Assembly: GCA_947500825.1 (NCBI GenBank) | Contig: CANMTR010000002.1 | Location: 186,001 to 250,000 of the forward strand | From: an uncultured Paracoccaceae bacterium | Lineage (GTDB): Bacteria; Pseudomonadota; Alphaproteobacteria; Rhodobacterales; Rhodobacteraceae | Direction of reading: 5' to 3' | Length of the DNA stretch: 64,000 nt | Shown here: positions 1 to 11,115 of the stretch, in pieces | How positions within the stretch are numbered: position 1 is the first letter of the stretch | Layout of the letters: every line of letters starts with the position of its first letter | Made by a program: the position numbers and the translations under genes | Notes under the pieces: model-generated | What the model was told of the DNA's origin: nothing | Database searches by the model: none | The model's input: only the letters and a program-made list of their open reading frames with translations

Positions 1-503
1 AGGCCCATCACTTGCGCCCGCGTCGCGTCCACCGGCGCGCCCGAGGTGATCAGCTCCAGCGCGGCGTCGGTGCCCACCACCCTCGGGGCGCGCTGGGTGC
101 CGCCCGCGCCGGGCAGGATGCCCAAGGAGACCTCGGGAAAGCCCAGCTTCGCCCCGGCCAGCGCCACCCGGTAATGGCAGCCCAGCGCCACCTCCAGCCC
201 GCCGCCCAGCGCGGCCCCGTGGATCGCGGCCACCACCGGCTTGGCGACCCGCTCCAGATGCCCGATCAGCTCGGGCAGCCACGGGTCCTTGGGCGGCTTG
301 CCGAATTCCGACACGTCCGCACCGCCCAGGAACAGCCGTCCCGCCCCGACCAGGACCGCGATCTCGGCGTCGTCGGCCTCGAACCGCTCGATGGCGGCGA
401 GCAGCTCGACCCTGAGCGCATGGCCCAGCGCGTTGACCGGGGGATTGTCCACGGTCAGGATGGCGATCTGCCCCTCGCGGTCGTAATGCACGGTCTCGGT
501 CAC
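1..503 (-). CDS. Enoyl-CoA hydratase / FadJ-type crotonase, N-terminal part
   Basis: This is the N-terminal 167 residues of a crotonase-fold protein, cut by the window edge. It reads from a GTG at 501-503 that follows a good ribosome site (GAGGGAG). The oxyanion-hole stretch [15 protein letters not shown] and the later [17 protein letters not shown] carry the two glutamates used for water addition in enoyl-CoA hydratases. The sequence resembles the hydratase half of multifunctional beta-oxidation enzymes (FadJ/FadB), but a single-domain hydratase cannot be excluded without the 3' end. It follows iclR on the same strand with a short gap, so it probably belongs to the TRAP transporter transcript and may act on the imported acid after CoA activation; that role is inference. 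Confidence 0.85.
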   Translation of the reverse strand, partial: MTETVHYDREGQIAILTVDNPPVNALGHALRVELLAAIERFEADDAEIAVLVGAGRLFLGGADVSEFGKPPKDPWLPELIGHLERVAKPVVAAIHGAALGGGLEVALGCHYRVALAGAKLGFPEVSLGILPGAGGTQRAPRVVGTDAALELITSGAPVDATRAQVMG

Positions 504-561
504 GTCTGTCTCCCTCTCGTGGCGGTGGGTACGGGCCAAACGCTCCGCCCCCGTGTCTCGT

Positions 562-1362
562 TCATCTGCGCAGTGGCGCGGGCGGCAGCCCCAGGGTCGA
601 TTCCAGCTCCCGCACCGCCGCGCGCAGCCCGGGCCCGACCTCGTCCTCCATCCGCGCCATGCCCAGATCCGCGGGAAGCGCCCCGCAGGAGAAGACCACC
701 GGCTCGGACAGGTCGCGCGGGAAGAACGGGGTCGAGACGGCATGGATGTTGGCGGCGAAATACTCGGCCGGATCGGCGATCGCGAAGCCACGCGACATCA
801 ACTGCCCGTAGGCCTCCTGCCGGATGCGCGACAGGCGTTCGATGTCGGTGCCGCGGTCCGTCACGGCCTCGCGGAACACCGGCTCGACCGCGCCCTCCGC
901 CAGGGCGGCGAGAAAGCAGTGGCCCGAGGACGAGCCCGCCAGCGGCAGCCGGTGCCCCACCTCGAGCCAGATCGAGGCCACGCCCGCCGGCCGCCACGCC
1001 TTCGCCAGGAGAAGCCGGGGGCCGTCCCGCACCGCCAGCAGCGACAGGGTCCGCGTCTCGTCCGCGAGCCTTTGCATGATCGGCCCGGCCATTTCCACGA
1101 ACGAGATCGAGGCGGCCGCGACGTTGCCCATGGCCAGGAGCGCCGGGCCGGGCCGGTAGCGCTCGCCGTGGCGCGCGTGGGTGAGGTATCCCAGCGCGTG
1201 GAGCGTGTAGGTCAGCCGCGAGACGGTGGACTTGGGCAGACCCGTGCGCTCGGCGATCTCGGCGTTGCCGAGCCCGTCGTCGGAGGGGCGGAACGCGCGC
1301 AGGACCGACAGGCCGCGGGCGAGCGTGGTGGCGAAACGGCGGTCAGCGCTCAGATCGTTCAT
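562..1362 (-). CDS. IclR-family transcriptional regulator
   Basis: A 266-residue regulator with a winged helix-turn-helix at about residues 31-55 ([18 protein letters not shown]) and a C-terminal IclR effector-binding domain, typical length for the family. Its ATG overlaps the dctM stop codon by four bases, so it is translationally coupled to the transporter genes and is likely their local regulator. A perfect GTTCCGC-AAA-GCGGAAC palindrome before dctP is the probable operator. IclR proteins may activate or repress and often bind an aromatic or small organic acid; the ligand here is unknown. Confidence 0.93.
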   Translation of the reverse strand: MNDLSADRRFATTLARGLSVLRAFRPSDDGLGNAEIAERTGLPKSTVSRLTYTLHALGYLTHARHGERYRPGPALLAMGNVAAASISFVEMAGPIMQRLADETRTLSLLAVRDGPRLLLAKAWRPAGVASIWLEVGHRLPLAGSSSGHCFLAALAEGAVEPVFREAVTDRGTDIERLSRIRQEAYGQLMSRGFAIADPAEYFAANIHAVSTPFFPRDLSEPVVFSCGALPADLGMARMEDEVGPGLRAAVRELESTLGLPPAPLRR

Positions 1363-2699
1363 CCGATCGACCCCGGGATCAGCAGGCTCAGGGCCGGCAC
1401 CGCCATGATGATGATGAGCACCAGCACGTCCACCGACAGGAACCGCAGCAACCCCGCGAAGATCCGGTCGATGGGCACCTCGCGCCCCACCACCGAGGAG
1501 ATGACGAACACGTTGAGCCCGACGGGCGGCGTGATCAGCCCGATCTCCAGCAGCTTGATGACCACGACGCCGAACCAGATCAGGTCGAGGCCGTAGCTCT
1601 CGACCACCGGCACCACCAGCGGCAGGGTCAGGACCATGATCCCGATCGGGTCGAGGAACATGCCCAGCACCAAGTAGATCGCCGCGATCGCGGCCATCAG
1701 GACCACCACGTTGGGCTCGGCCCCGGTGACCGCGCCCACGATCTGCGGCGCCACGCCCGTGAGCGCGATGAAGGCCACGAAGATCTTGGCCCCGGCGGCG
1801 ATGAAGAAGATCGAGGTGGTCTGGATGCCCGTCTCGCGCACCGCTTCCCAGAACGAGGCGAGCGTCAGCTTGCGCTGCGCGAAGCCGATGAGCGTGACCA
1901 GCGCTACCGAGACCGCCGCGGCCTCCGTCGCCGTGAAGAAGCCGCCGTAGATGCCGCCCACGATCACCGCGAAGAGCGCCGCGGCCGGCCAGGCGGCGCG
2001 CGCCGCGCGCACCCGCTCGGCGCGGTCGATCCGGCCCGTGTAGGCCGGCGCGTCGCCGGGCCGCTGGCGCACCCAGATCCAGATCACCAGGATGAACCCC
2101 GCCAAGCTCAGAAGGCCGGGCAGGATGCCTGCCAGGAACAGCGCCGAGATCGAGGTCTCGGTGAAGATGCCGTAGATGATGAACAGGACCGAGGGCGGGA
2201 TCAGGCTGCCCAGCGTGCCCCCCGCCGCGACGCTCGCCGTGGCCAGCCGCTTGTCGTAGCCCAGAGACAGCATCTCGGGGCTGCAGATCCGCCCCATGGT
2301 CGAGGCGCAGGCGATGGACGAGCCCGAGATCGCCGAGAAGCCGCCGCAGCCCACGACGGAGGCCATGGCCACGCCGCCGGGGATCTTCGCCAGCCAGACC
2401 CGCGCCGCGTGGTAGATCGCGGTGGTGATCTCGGCCCGGTAGGCGATGTGGCCCAGCGCCACGAAGAGCGGGATCATCGACAGATCGTAGCTGTGGATCA
2501 GGTCGAACGAGTTCGAGAACACCAGGCTCGAGGTGGGCCTGATCGCCCGGTCGGGCATGAACGTGCCGGTGCGGAACGCGAAGAAGACGAAGGTGCCGAT
2601 GGCGGCCACGCCCGCCAGCGCGAAGGCGATGGGCACGCGCACCGCCAGGAGCACGATGACGGCGGCGAAGGCCGCGATGCCGAGCAGCGTTCCGTCCAT
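1359..2699 (-). CDS. dctM: TRAP transporter large permease (DctM family)
   Basis: A 446-residue, highly hydrophobic protein of the usual DctM size. Family features include the early PIAFALAG segment and the repeated glycine-rich re-entrant stretches near GCGGFSAISGSSIACASTMG. It is the sodium-coupled transport subunit of a tripartite periplasmic transporter and acts in the inner membrane with DctQ (2701-3219) and the binding protein DctP (3292-4335). One base separates it from dctQ, and it shares ATGA with iclR. Substrate cannot be read from sequence; the family moves C4-dicarboxylates, sialic acid, keto acids and other carboxylates. Confidence 0.95.
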   Translation of the reverse strand: MDGTLLGIAAFAAVIVLLAVRVPIAFALAGVAAIGTFVFFAFRTGTFMPDRAIRPTSSLVFSNSFDLIHSYDLSMIPLFVALGHIAYRAEITTAIYHAARVWLAKIPGGVAMASVVGCGGFSAISGSSIACASTMGRICSPEMLSLGYDKRLATASVAAGGTLGSLIPPSVLFIIYGIFTETSISALFLAGILPGLLSLAGFILVIWIWVRQRPGDAPAYTGRIDRAERVRAARAAWPAAALFAVIVGGIYGGFFTATEAAAVSVALVTLIGFAQRKLTLASFWEAVRETGIQTTSIFFIAAGAKIFVAFIALTGVAPQIVGAVTGAEPNVVVLMAAIAAIYLVLGMFLDPIGIMVLTLPLVVPVVESYGLDLIWFGVVVIKLLEIGLITPPVGLNVFVISSVVGREVPIDRIFAGLLRFLSVDVLVLIIIMAVPALSLLIPGSIG

Positions 2700-2700
2700 C

Positions 2701-3219
2701 TCAGGCTTCCTCCTCGATCGCCGGGCCCACGGCGGTGTCTATGTGCCGCCCCGACGCGATCGTGCGCACGTCGCCCGCCACCTGCACCGCCAGCCGCAGC
2801 CAGCACACCGAGATGGCGAAGAGGAACAGGACCCGGCCGGGCCATTTCGGCAGGTTCAGCTGCCCGAAGTAGAAGCCGCCCCCCGTCAGCGCGGAATGGG
2901 TCTCGCGCCAGCCCGCCCAGATCAGCGGCAGCAGCGCCAGGAGGCCGAAGGCCCCGCCCGCCACCACCAGCCAGTCCTGCGCCCGGGCGGGGAAGTGCTG
3001 CGACAGGACTTCGACCACGATATTGGCCCGCGCCGCGACCGTGGCCGCGAGCGGCAGCAGGATCGCGGCCACCATCAGCTCGCTGACCATCACCACCGTG
3101 TCGGGAATGCCCGAGTTGAACGCGATCCGAAGGACCACGCTCGCCGTGATCAGGCCGCCCAGAGCGACGATGGCCGCGCAGGCGAGATCCAGAAGAAGCC
3201 GTTCGATATGGCGCAGCAT
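2701..3219 (-). CDS. dctQ: TRAP transporter small permease (DctQ family)
   Basis: A protein of about 172 residues with four predicted membrane helices, matching the DctQ family in size and in its position between the binding protein and large permease genes. The ATG at 3217-3219 is preferred over an in-frame TTG two codons upstream because GGGGGAG lies six bases before it. It forms the membrane complex with DctM and helps dock the periplasmic binding protein. The gap to dctP is about 70 bases, consistent with one transcript dctPQM-iclR. Confidence 0.93.
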   Translation of the reverse strand: MLRHIERLLLDLACAAIVALGGLITASVVLRIAFNSGIPDTVVMVSELMVAAILLPLAATVAARANIVVEVLSQHFPARAQDWLVVAGGAFGLLALLPLIWAGWRETHSALTGGGFYFGQLNLPKWPGRVLFLFAISVCWLRLAVQVAGDVRTIASGRHIDTAVGPAIEEEA

Positions 3220-3291
3220 GGGCAACTCCCCCCGGGGCTGTCTTGCGTCAGGCGCGAAGGCGGGCGGCCGGTGCCGGCCGCCCGCGCGGGA

Positions 3292-4335
3292 TCACCGATC
3301 CCAGGGGTAGCCCTGCTCGTCGCGGACCTGCGTGTACTTGTCGATCAGCCCGCGGTACTCCTCCAGGAGCGCCTCGCCGTCGAGGCCCGAGGCCCCGGCC
3401 GTCTCGACCCAGTCCTCCACGTAGGTCGAACCGGCCTCCAGGAGCACCTCGCGGCCTTCCTCGGGCATCTCCACCACCTCGATGCCCTGGTCGCGCATCA
3501 TCTGCACGGCCTCGTCGTTCTCGGTGGACAGGATCCGGCCCAGCTCGTCTGGGATCGCGGCGCCCGCCTCCATCAGCGCCTCCTGCTGGGCGGGGTCGAG
3601 GCTGTCGAACATGCCCTTGTTCATGAACACGCCCAGGGCGCCCACCTGGCCCCAGTTCAGGATGGTGTAGCTGTCGATCACCTCCTGCCACTGCAGCGCC
3701 GGCACCACGTAGCTGTAGCCCTGGGAGCAGTCGATCAGGCCGGTATCGAGCCCCTGGTAGGCGTCGTAGATCGACATCGACACGAGGTTCGCACCCTCGT
3801 CCGCGAAGGCCTGGCCGTAGGCGCCCACGCCGCGCACCTTCAGCCCGGCGATGTCCTCGACCCCGTCGATGGTGGCACCCTTGCAGCCGATATTGATGGC
3901 CGAGGTGGTGAAGGTCCCCACATAGACCAGGTTCTGCTCGGCTAGGTTCTGCTGGAGCGCCTCGTTGGTGCGCATCAGCTCGTCCGTGGCCTTCATCCCC
4001 ACCCAGGCGTCCGGGTTCAGGATCGGCAGGTCGGCGATGCCGTAGCCCGCCATCTCCTGCGGGAAGTAGACGGCGATGATCGTGCCCGCGTCGGCCACCC
4101 CGTCGGCGATGCCCGAGCGCGCCGCGCCCGCCTTGAAGAGCGCGCCACCCCACTGGATGTCGAAGGCCAGGTCGCCCTCGCTGCGCTCCTCCACCTGGTC
4201 GACGAAGTACTGGATCGCCTCGGCGCGCGCGCCGCGGTTGGGCCCCGCCTCGCCGAAGAACAGGGTCGTCTGCGCGGCGGCCGCGGACGCGGTCAGGGCG
4301 AGCGCCGCGGCGGCGCCCGTTGCCAAGCGGGTCAT
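3292..4335 (-). CDS. dctP: TRAP transporter periplasmic solute-binding protein (DctP family)
   Basis: A 347-residue extracytoplasmic receptor with a clear signal peptide (MTRLATGAAAALALTASAAAAQ) and a DctP-family body. It captures a carboxylate in the periplasm and hands it to DctQM. The start is fixed by GGGAGG eight bases before the ATG and by the signal peptide; the frame stays open upstream into the uraH region but without family similarity. It is first in the transporter operon and is preceded by a palindromic operator. The ligand is not predictable from what can be seen. Confidence 0.93.
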   Translation of the reverse strand: MTRLATGAAAALALTASAAAAQTTLFFGEAGPNRGARAEAIQYFVDQVEERSEGDLAFDIQWGGALFKAGAARSGIADGVADAGTIIAVYFPQEMAGYGIADLPILNPDAWVGMKATDELMRTNEALQQNLAEQNLVYVGTFTTSAINIGCKGATIDGVEDIAGLKVRGVGAYGQAFADEGANLVSMSIYDAYQGLDTGLIDCSQGYSYVVPALQWQEVIDSYTILNWGQVGALGVFMNKGMFDSLDPAQQEALMEAGAAIPDELGRILSTENDEAVQMMRDQGIEVVEMPEEGREVLLEAGSTYVEDWVETAGASGLDGEALLEEYRGLIDKYTQVRDEQGYPWDR

Positions 4336-4354
4336 GTGGATCCTCCCAGATCGT

Positions 4355-4417
4355 GTTCCGCAAAGCGGAACGTCGTTCGACTTATCGAAACGTAGCAGCG
4401 ACCGAGCCGCGAAGCAA
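4355..4417 (-). promoter_or_regulatory. Candidate dctP promoter with IclR-type operator
   Basis: GTTCCGC-AAA-GCGGAAC at 4355-4371 is a perfect 7+7 bp palindrome with a 3-base centre, the form commonly bound by IclR-family proteins, one of which is encoded in this operon. Upstream on the minus strand, TTGCTT (4412-4417) and TACGTT (4389-4394) are 17 bases apart and could be the -35 and -10. The operator would then lie just after the transcription start, where a bound protein would block elongation. A weaker dyad, TTCGA-CTTA-TCGAA, is at 4376-4389. The palindrome is certain; the promoter boxes and regulator assignment are inference. Confidence 0.5.
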
Positions 4418-4426
4418 GCGTCCCGC

Positions 4427-4777
4427 TCAGCTTCCCCGGTAGGTCGAGTAGCCGTAGGCGGAAACCAGCAACGGCACGTGGTAATGGACCCTCTCGGCCA
4501 TGCCGAAGCGGATCGGGATCTCGTCGAGGAACGGCGGCTCGGGCAGCGTGCCGCCGCGGCGCAGGTAGTCCCCGGCCCCGAAGACCAGCTCGTAGATGCC
4601 CGGGGCGAACTCGGCTTCCGGCAGGAGGGGCGCATCGGTGCGCCCGTCGGTGTTGGTCACCGCCCGCGCCAGGTGGTGCCGCGCCCCGCCGTCGATGCGG
4701 TAGAGGTCGATCCTCACGCCGTCGGCGGGGCGGCCCCGCGCGGTGTCGAGGACATGGGTGGTCAGGTATCCGGTCAT
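4427..4777 (-). CDS. uraH: 5-hydroxyisourate hydrolase (transthyretin-related)
   Basis: A 116-residue protein with the N-terminal LTTHVLDT motif and the C-terminal tetrapeptide YRGS that define transthyretin-like 5-hydroxyisourate hydrolases. It converts 5-hydroxyisourate, made from urate, to OHCU. The YHVPLL segment carries the other conserved histidine. It is divergent from the puuE-uraD fusion gene that catalyses the next steps, with a 261-bp space between them. It runs towards dctP on the same strand with a 91-bp gap. Confidence 0.95.
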   Translation of the reverse strand: MTGYLTTHVLDTARGRPADGVRIDLYRIDGGARHHLARAVTNTDGRTDAPLLPEAEFAPGIYELVFGAGDYLRRGGTLPEPPFLDEIPIRFGMAERVHYHVPLLVSAYGYSTYRGS

Positions 4778-5038
4778 GGGGTGCCTTTCGTTCTGCACCT
4801 CCATCCTGCCCGCCGCCCGCGCGGACCGCAAAGGGCCCCGGGACCCGTCCCGCCGCCGTTCCGCTTCCGCCCCCCTCGTGTCGCGCATTCGTCCCGCCCC
4901 TGTCCCGCGCGCGCCCCGCCCACGCCCCGAAAGCGTCCCGACGGCGTCCGGACAGCATCCGAATGGCGCGATTTTCCTGCGGCGTCCCCCGGCGAGCGCC
5001 GCTAGGATCGCCCGAGCCCGGCCCAAGGAGGAGGTTCG
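4778..5038. other. uraH / puuE-uraD divergent intergenic region
   Basis: A 261-bp GC-rich spacer between divergent urate-catabolism genes. A strong ribosome site (AAGGAGGAGG) directly precedes the puuE-uraD ATG. Promoters for both directions should lie here, but no convincing -35/-10 pair or operator palindrome was recognised. Confidence 0.5.
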
Positions 5039-6433
5039 ATGCCCAGATACCCGCGCGACATGATCGGCCACGGCCCCACCCCGCCCGCCCCGGACTGGCC
5101 CGGAGGCGCGCGCACCGCGGTGCAGATCGTGCTGAACTACGAGGAGGGCGGCGAGAACAACGTCCTCCACGGCGACCCCGCCTCCGAGGCGTTCCTGTCC
5201 GAGATCGCGGGCGCCGAGCCCTGGCCCGGACAGCGCCACTGGAACATGGAATCGCTCTACGAGTACGGGGCACGGGCGGGGTTCTGGCGCCTTCACCGCC
5301 TGCTGGGCCACCTGCCCGTCACCGTCTACGGCGTGGCCACCGCGCTGGCCCGCAGCCCCGAGCAGGTCGCGGCCATGAAGGCCGCCGGGTGGGAGATCGC
5401 CAGCCACGGGCTGAGGTGGATCGAGTACCGCGACATGCCCGAGGACGAGGAACGCGCGCAGATGGCCGAGGCGGTCCGCCTCCATGCCGAGGTCACCGGC
5501 GCCCGCCCCCGCGGCTGGTACACGGGCCGGTGCAGCGACAACACCGTGCGCCTCGCGGCCGAGGAGGGCGGCTTCGCCTACGTGGCCGACAGCTACGCCG
5601 ACGACCTGCCCTACTGGATTCGGACGGGCGCCCGCGACCAGCTTGTGGTGCCCTATACCCTCGACGCCAACGACATGAACTTCGCCGCCGGCAAGTTCGG
5701 CGACCCGTCAGAGTTCGAGCGCTACCTGATCGACACGTTCGACATGCTCCATGCCGAGGGCGGGCGGATGATGTCGGTGGGCCTGCATTGCCGGCTGGCC
5801 GGGCGGCCGGGGCGGGCGCTGGCGCTGAAGCGCTTCCTCGACCACGTGGCGCGGGCGGAGGGCGTGTGGATGGCGACGCGCGAGCGGGTCGCCGATCACT
5901 GGGCCGCGACCCATCCGCCAGCCCCCCGCGACCGCCCCTCGGAGATGGATCGCGCCGCCTTCGTGGCGGCCTTCGGGGGCGTGTTCGAACATTCCCCCTG
6001 GATCGCGGAGCGCGCCTTCGACCTGGAGCTCGGCCCCGCCCACGACCGCGCCGAGGGGCTGTGGAACGCCCTTGCCCGGATATTCCGCACCGCCACCGAG
6101 GCGGAGCGCCTGGGCGTCCTCGCCGCGCATCCCGACCTTGCCGGCAAGCTCGCCGCGGCGAAGCGGCTGACGGCCGAGAGCACGTCCGAGCAGGCCTCCG
6201 CCGGGCTCGACGCCCTGACGGATGCCGAGCGCGCCCAGCTCAACGCGCTGAACGACGCCTACCAGGCGCGGTTCGGCTTTCCGTTCATCGTCGCCGTGCG
6301 CGACCACGACAAGGCGGGCATCCTCGCCGCCTTCGAGCGGCGCCTGACCCAGGACGGGGAGGCCGAGTTCGCCGAAGCCTGCGTCCAGGTGGAGCGCATC
6401 GCGCGCCTGCGCCTCGCGGAGCGCCTGCCGTGA
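5039..6433 (+). CDS. puuE-uraD: Bifunctional allantoinase PuuE / OHCU decarboxylase UraD
   Basis: A 464-residue fusion. Residues 1 to about 300 are a polysaccharide-deacetylase-fold allantoinase of the PuuE type (early NYEEGGE motif, later [12 protein letters not shown]). From about residue 303 the protein is an OHCU decarboxylase, with the AAHPDLAGK catalytic-histidine motif and the STSEQASAG motif. It would decarboxylate OHCU to S-allantoin and then open allantoin to allantoate, so one polypeptide covers two consecutive steps after UraH. The start is supported by AAGGAGGAGG. The stop overlaps the GTG of allA by four bases. Confidence 0.94.
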   Translation: MPRYPRDMIGHGPTPPAPDWPGGARTAVQIVLNYEEGGENNVLHGDPASEAFLSEIAGAEPWPGQRHWNMESLYEYGARAGFWRLHRLLGHLPVTVYGVATALARSPEQVAAMKAAGWEIASHGLRWIEYRDMPEDEERAQMAEAVRLHAEVTGARPRGWYTGRCSDNTVRLAAEEGGFAYVADSYADDLPYWIRTGARDQLVVPYTLDANDMNFAAGKFGDPSEFERYLIDTFDMLHAEGGRMMSVGLHCRLAGRPGRALALKRFLDHVARAEGVWMATRERVADHWAATHPPAPRDRPSEMDRAAFVAAFGGVFEHSPWIAERAFDLELGPAHDRAEGLWNALARIFRTATEAERLGVLAAHPDLAGKLAAAKRLTAESTSEQASAGLDALTDAERAQLNALNDAYQARFGFPFIVAVRDHDKAGILAAFERRLTQDGEAEFAEACVQVERIARLRLAERLP

Positions 6434-6954
6434 GCGGGGAGGATACCCGGCCCGGTGATCCGCCCCCCGCCGCGGCCCTCGTCGCCCGGCCCCTGACGGC
6501 GGAGGCGTTCCGCCCCTTCGGCGACGTGATCGAGGTGGCGGGCGATCCCGACCGGATCATCAACGCCGGCCTCTGCGGGCGTTTCCACGACCGCGCACGG
6601 CTCGATTTCGGCGACGGGCGCGCCGGGATCAGCCTGTTCGACGCGGCCCCGCGCTCCCTGCCCCATACGGTCGACCTGCTGGAGCGCCACCCCTTCGGCA
6701 GCCAGGCCTTCGTGCCGATGTCGCCCGCGCCCTTCCTCGTCGTCGTGGCCGAGGGGGCGGGCGCGGTTCCCGGCGCCGTCCATGCCTTCCTCACCCGGCC
6801 CGGGCAGGCGGTGAACCTGCTGCGCGGCACCTGGCACGGGGTGCTCACGCCCCTCACCGCGCCGGGCCTCTTCGCGGTGATCGACCGGATCGGGCCGGGG
6901 GCGAACCTCGAGGAGCATCGTCCGGCCGATCCGATCGTGGTCCGCGCCCCCTGA
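6430..6954 (+). CDS. allA: Ureidoglycolate lyase
   Basis: A 174-residue cupin-type ureidoglycolate lyase, starting at a GTG within GTGA shared with the puuE-uraD stop. The LTAEAFRPFGDVI opening and the NLLRGTWHGVLTPL segment are typical of AllA. It cleaves ureidoglycolate to glyoxylate and urea at the end of the allantoin route. The allantoate-processing step between allantoinase and this enzyme is not encoded in this block. Glyoxylate is also a substrate class for the GhrA-like enzyme at 14173-15096, though no direct link is shown. Confidence 0.93.
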   Translation: MSGEDTRPGDPPPAAALVARPLTAEAFRPFGDVIEVAGDPDRIINAGLCGRFHDRARLDFGDGRAGISLFDAAPRSLPHTVDLLERHPFGSQAFVPMSPAPFLVVVAEGAGAVPGAVHAFLTRPGQAVNLLRGTWHGVLTPLTAPGLFAVIDRIGPGANLEEHRPADPIVVRAP

Positions 6955-7065
6955 GAGCGCTTAAAAACCGGGCAGGCCGGGCGCGCGCCCCGGCCCGTCC
7001 ATCGACAGGCCCGCCCGGCGCGCCGCATCGTGGGCCCGTTGAGGCCACGCAAGAAAGGGACCGCC

Positions 7066-9673
<2,608 letters not shown>

Positions 9674-9692
9674 CCCTCTCCCAGGGACGCCC

Positions 9693-10598
9693 ATGGCGAG
9701 CAGATCCTCTTCGCGAGACGACTTCGCCCGGCCGGTCCGGCGCATCGTGGTGGGCGTGATCCTGGTGCTGCTGGGGGCGACCTTCCTGTTCTGGCGCGTG
9801 GACGGCCCCCGCGCCGAGCGGGTCCGCGCCGAGATCGTGGACCGGGTCGTGCCGCCGATGGACTGGGCGCTGGTGCCGGTGACCAAGCTCGTCGGCATGG
9901 CCGAGGGGTTCCAGTCCTACGCCCGCATCTGGGAGCAGAACCAGCAGCTTCGCCGCGAGCTGCGCCAGATGCAGGCCTGGAAGGAGGCGGCGCTCCAGCT
10001 CGAGCAGCAGAACGCCAAGCTCCTCGACCTCAACAAGGTGCGCCTCGACCCGGACCTGACCTACATCACCGGGGTCGTGCTGGCCGATGCGGGCTCGCCG
10101 TTCCGCCGCTCGGTGCTGCTCAACATCGGCGCCCGCGACGGCATCCGCGACGGCTGGGCGGCCACCGACGGGCTGGGACTGGTGGGCCGAATCTCGGGCG
10201 TGGGGCAAACCTCGAGCCGGGTGATCCTGCTCACCGATTCCAACAGCCGGATGCCGGTCACGATCCAGCCCTCGGGCCAGCACGCCGTCCTATCGGGCGA
10301 CAATTCCAGGGTTCCGCCGCTCGACTTTCTAGAGGATTCGGACCAGGTCCGGCCGGGCGACCGGGTGATCAGCTCCGGCGACGGCGGCATGCTGCCCGCG
10401 GGCCTGCTGGTGGGCCAGGTCGTGCTCGATTCCGGCGGCGCGCTGCGGGTCCGGCTGGCCGCCGACTACGAGCGGCTCGAGTTCCTGCGCGTGCTGCGCT
10501 CCGCCCCCGCCGGCGAGATCGGCACCGCCGGCGGCCTGGTCGCGCCCTCCGTCCAGCCCCAGACCGTCCCCCTGCCCGCGGAGGCCGCCGATGGCTGA
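9693..10598 (+). CDS. mreC: Rod shape-determining protein MreC
   Basis: A 301-residue protein with one N-terminal membrane helix (about residues 13-34), a coiled coil with many Gln/Leu residues around residues 65-105, and a periplasmic beta-barrel region. It links MreB and MreD to PBP2 and activates the elongasome. Its 3' end overlaps mreD by eight bases. Confidence 0.96.
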   Translation: MASRSSSRDDFARPVRRIVVGVILVLLGATFLFWRVDGPRAERVRAEIVDRVVPPMDWALVPVTKLVGMAEGFQSYARIWEQNQQLRRELRQMQAWKEAALQLEQQNAKLLDLNKVRLDPDLTYITGVVLADAGSPFRRSVLLNIGARDGIRDGWAATDGLGLVGRISGVGQTSSRVILLTDSNSRMPVTIQPSGQHAVLSGDNSRVPPLDFLEDSDQVRPGDRVISSGDGGMLPAGLLVGQVVLDSGGALRVRLAADYERLEFLRVLRSAPAGEIGTAGGLVAPSVQPQTVPLPAEAADG

Positions 10599-11115
10599 AC
10601 CCACCGCCCTGGGGCGCAGCGGATTCCGCCTCCTGTTCTTCGCCGCGATCGCGCTCGTCGTCTTCGTGCGCCTTTTGCCGGTCCATCCGGGCGGGGGCGG
10701 CCTGCCCGCGCCCGACGGGGTGCTGCTGTTGCTCCTCGCCTGGGTCCAGCGCCGCCCCCGCGACCTGCCGGTCTGGCTGGTGGCGGCCGTGGCGCTCTTT
10801 GCCGACATCGTCTTCGTGCGGCCGCCGGGCCTCTGGGCGCTGCTGACCGTCGCCGCCACCGAGGTCCTGCGGCGCCGCGCCCACCTGACCGGGGACCGGC
10901 CCTTCGCGGTCGAATGGAGCGGCGTCGCCGCGCTGGTGGCGGCGATGACGGTGGCCCGCCTCGCGGTCCTGGGCCTGACCCTGGTCCCCCAGCCGCCGCT
11001 CTCGGCCGTGGCGCTCGACGCGGGCGTGACGATCCTGGCCTACCCGCTGGCCGCCCTCGTCTGCGCGCGGGTCCTCGGCGTGCGCGCCCGCGACCCCTCG
11101 GGGAGGATTGCATGA
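10591..11115 (+). CDS. mreD: Rod shape-determining membrane protein MreD
   Basis: A 174-residue hydrophobic protein with about five predicted membrane helices, assigned to MreD from its size, topology and position between mreC and the PBP2 gene. MreD is poorly conserved in sequence, so context carries much of the call. It shares ATGA with the mrdA start. Confidence 0.9.
   Translation: MAEPTALGRSGFRLLFFAAIALVVFVRLLPVHPGGGGLPAPDGVLLLLLAWVQRRPRDLPVWLVAAVALFADIVFVRPPGLWALLTVAATEVLRRRAHLTGDRPFAVEWSGVAALVAAMTVARLAVLGLTLVPQPPLSAVALDAGVTILAYPLAALVCARVLGVRARDPSGRIA

Noticed and set aside
4427-5485. uraH read as a 352-codon protein starting at 5485
   Set aside because: 5-hydroxyisourate hydrolases are about 115 residues, and the conserved N-terminus starts at 4777; the remainder is antisense to puuE-uraD.
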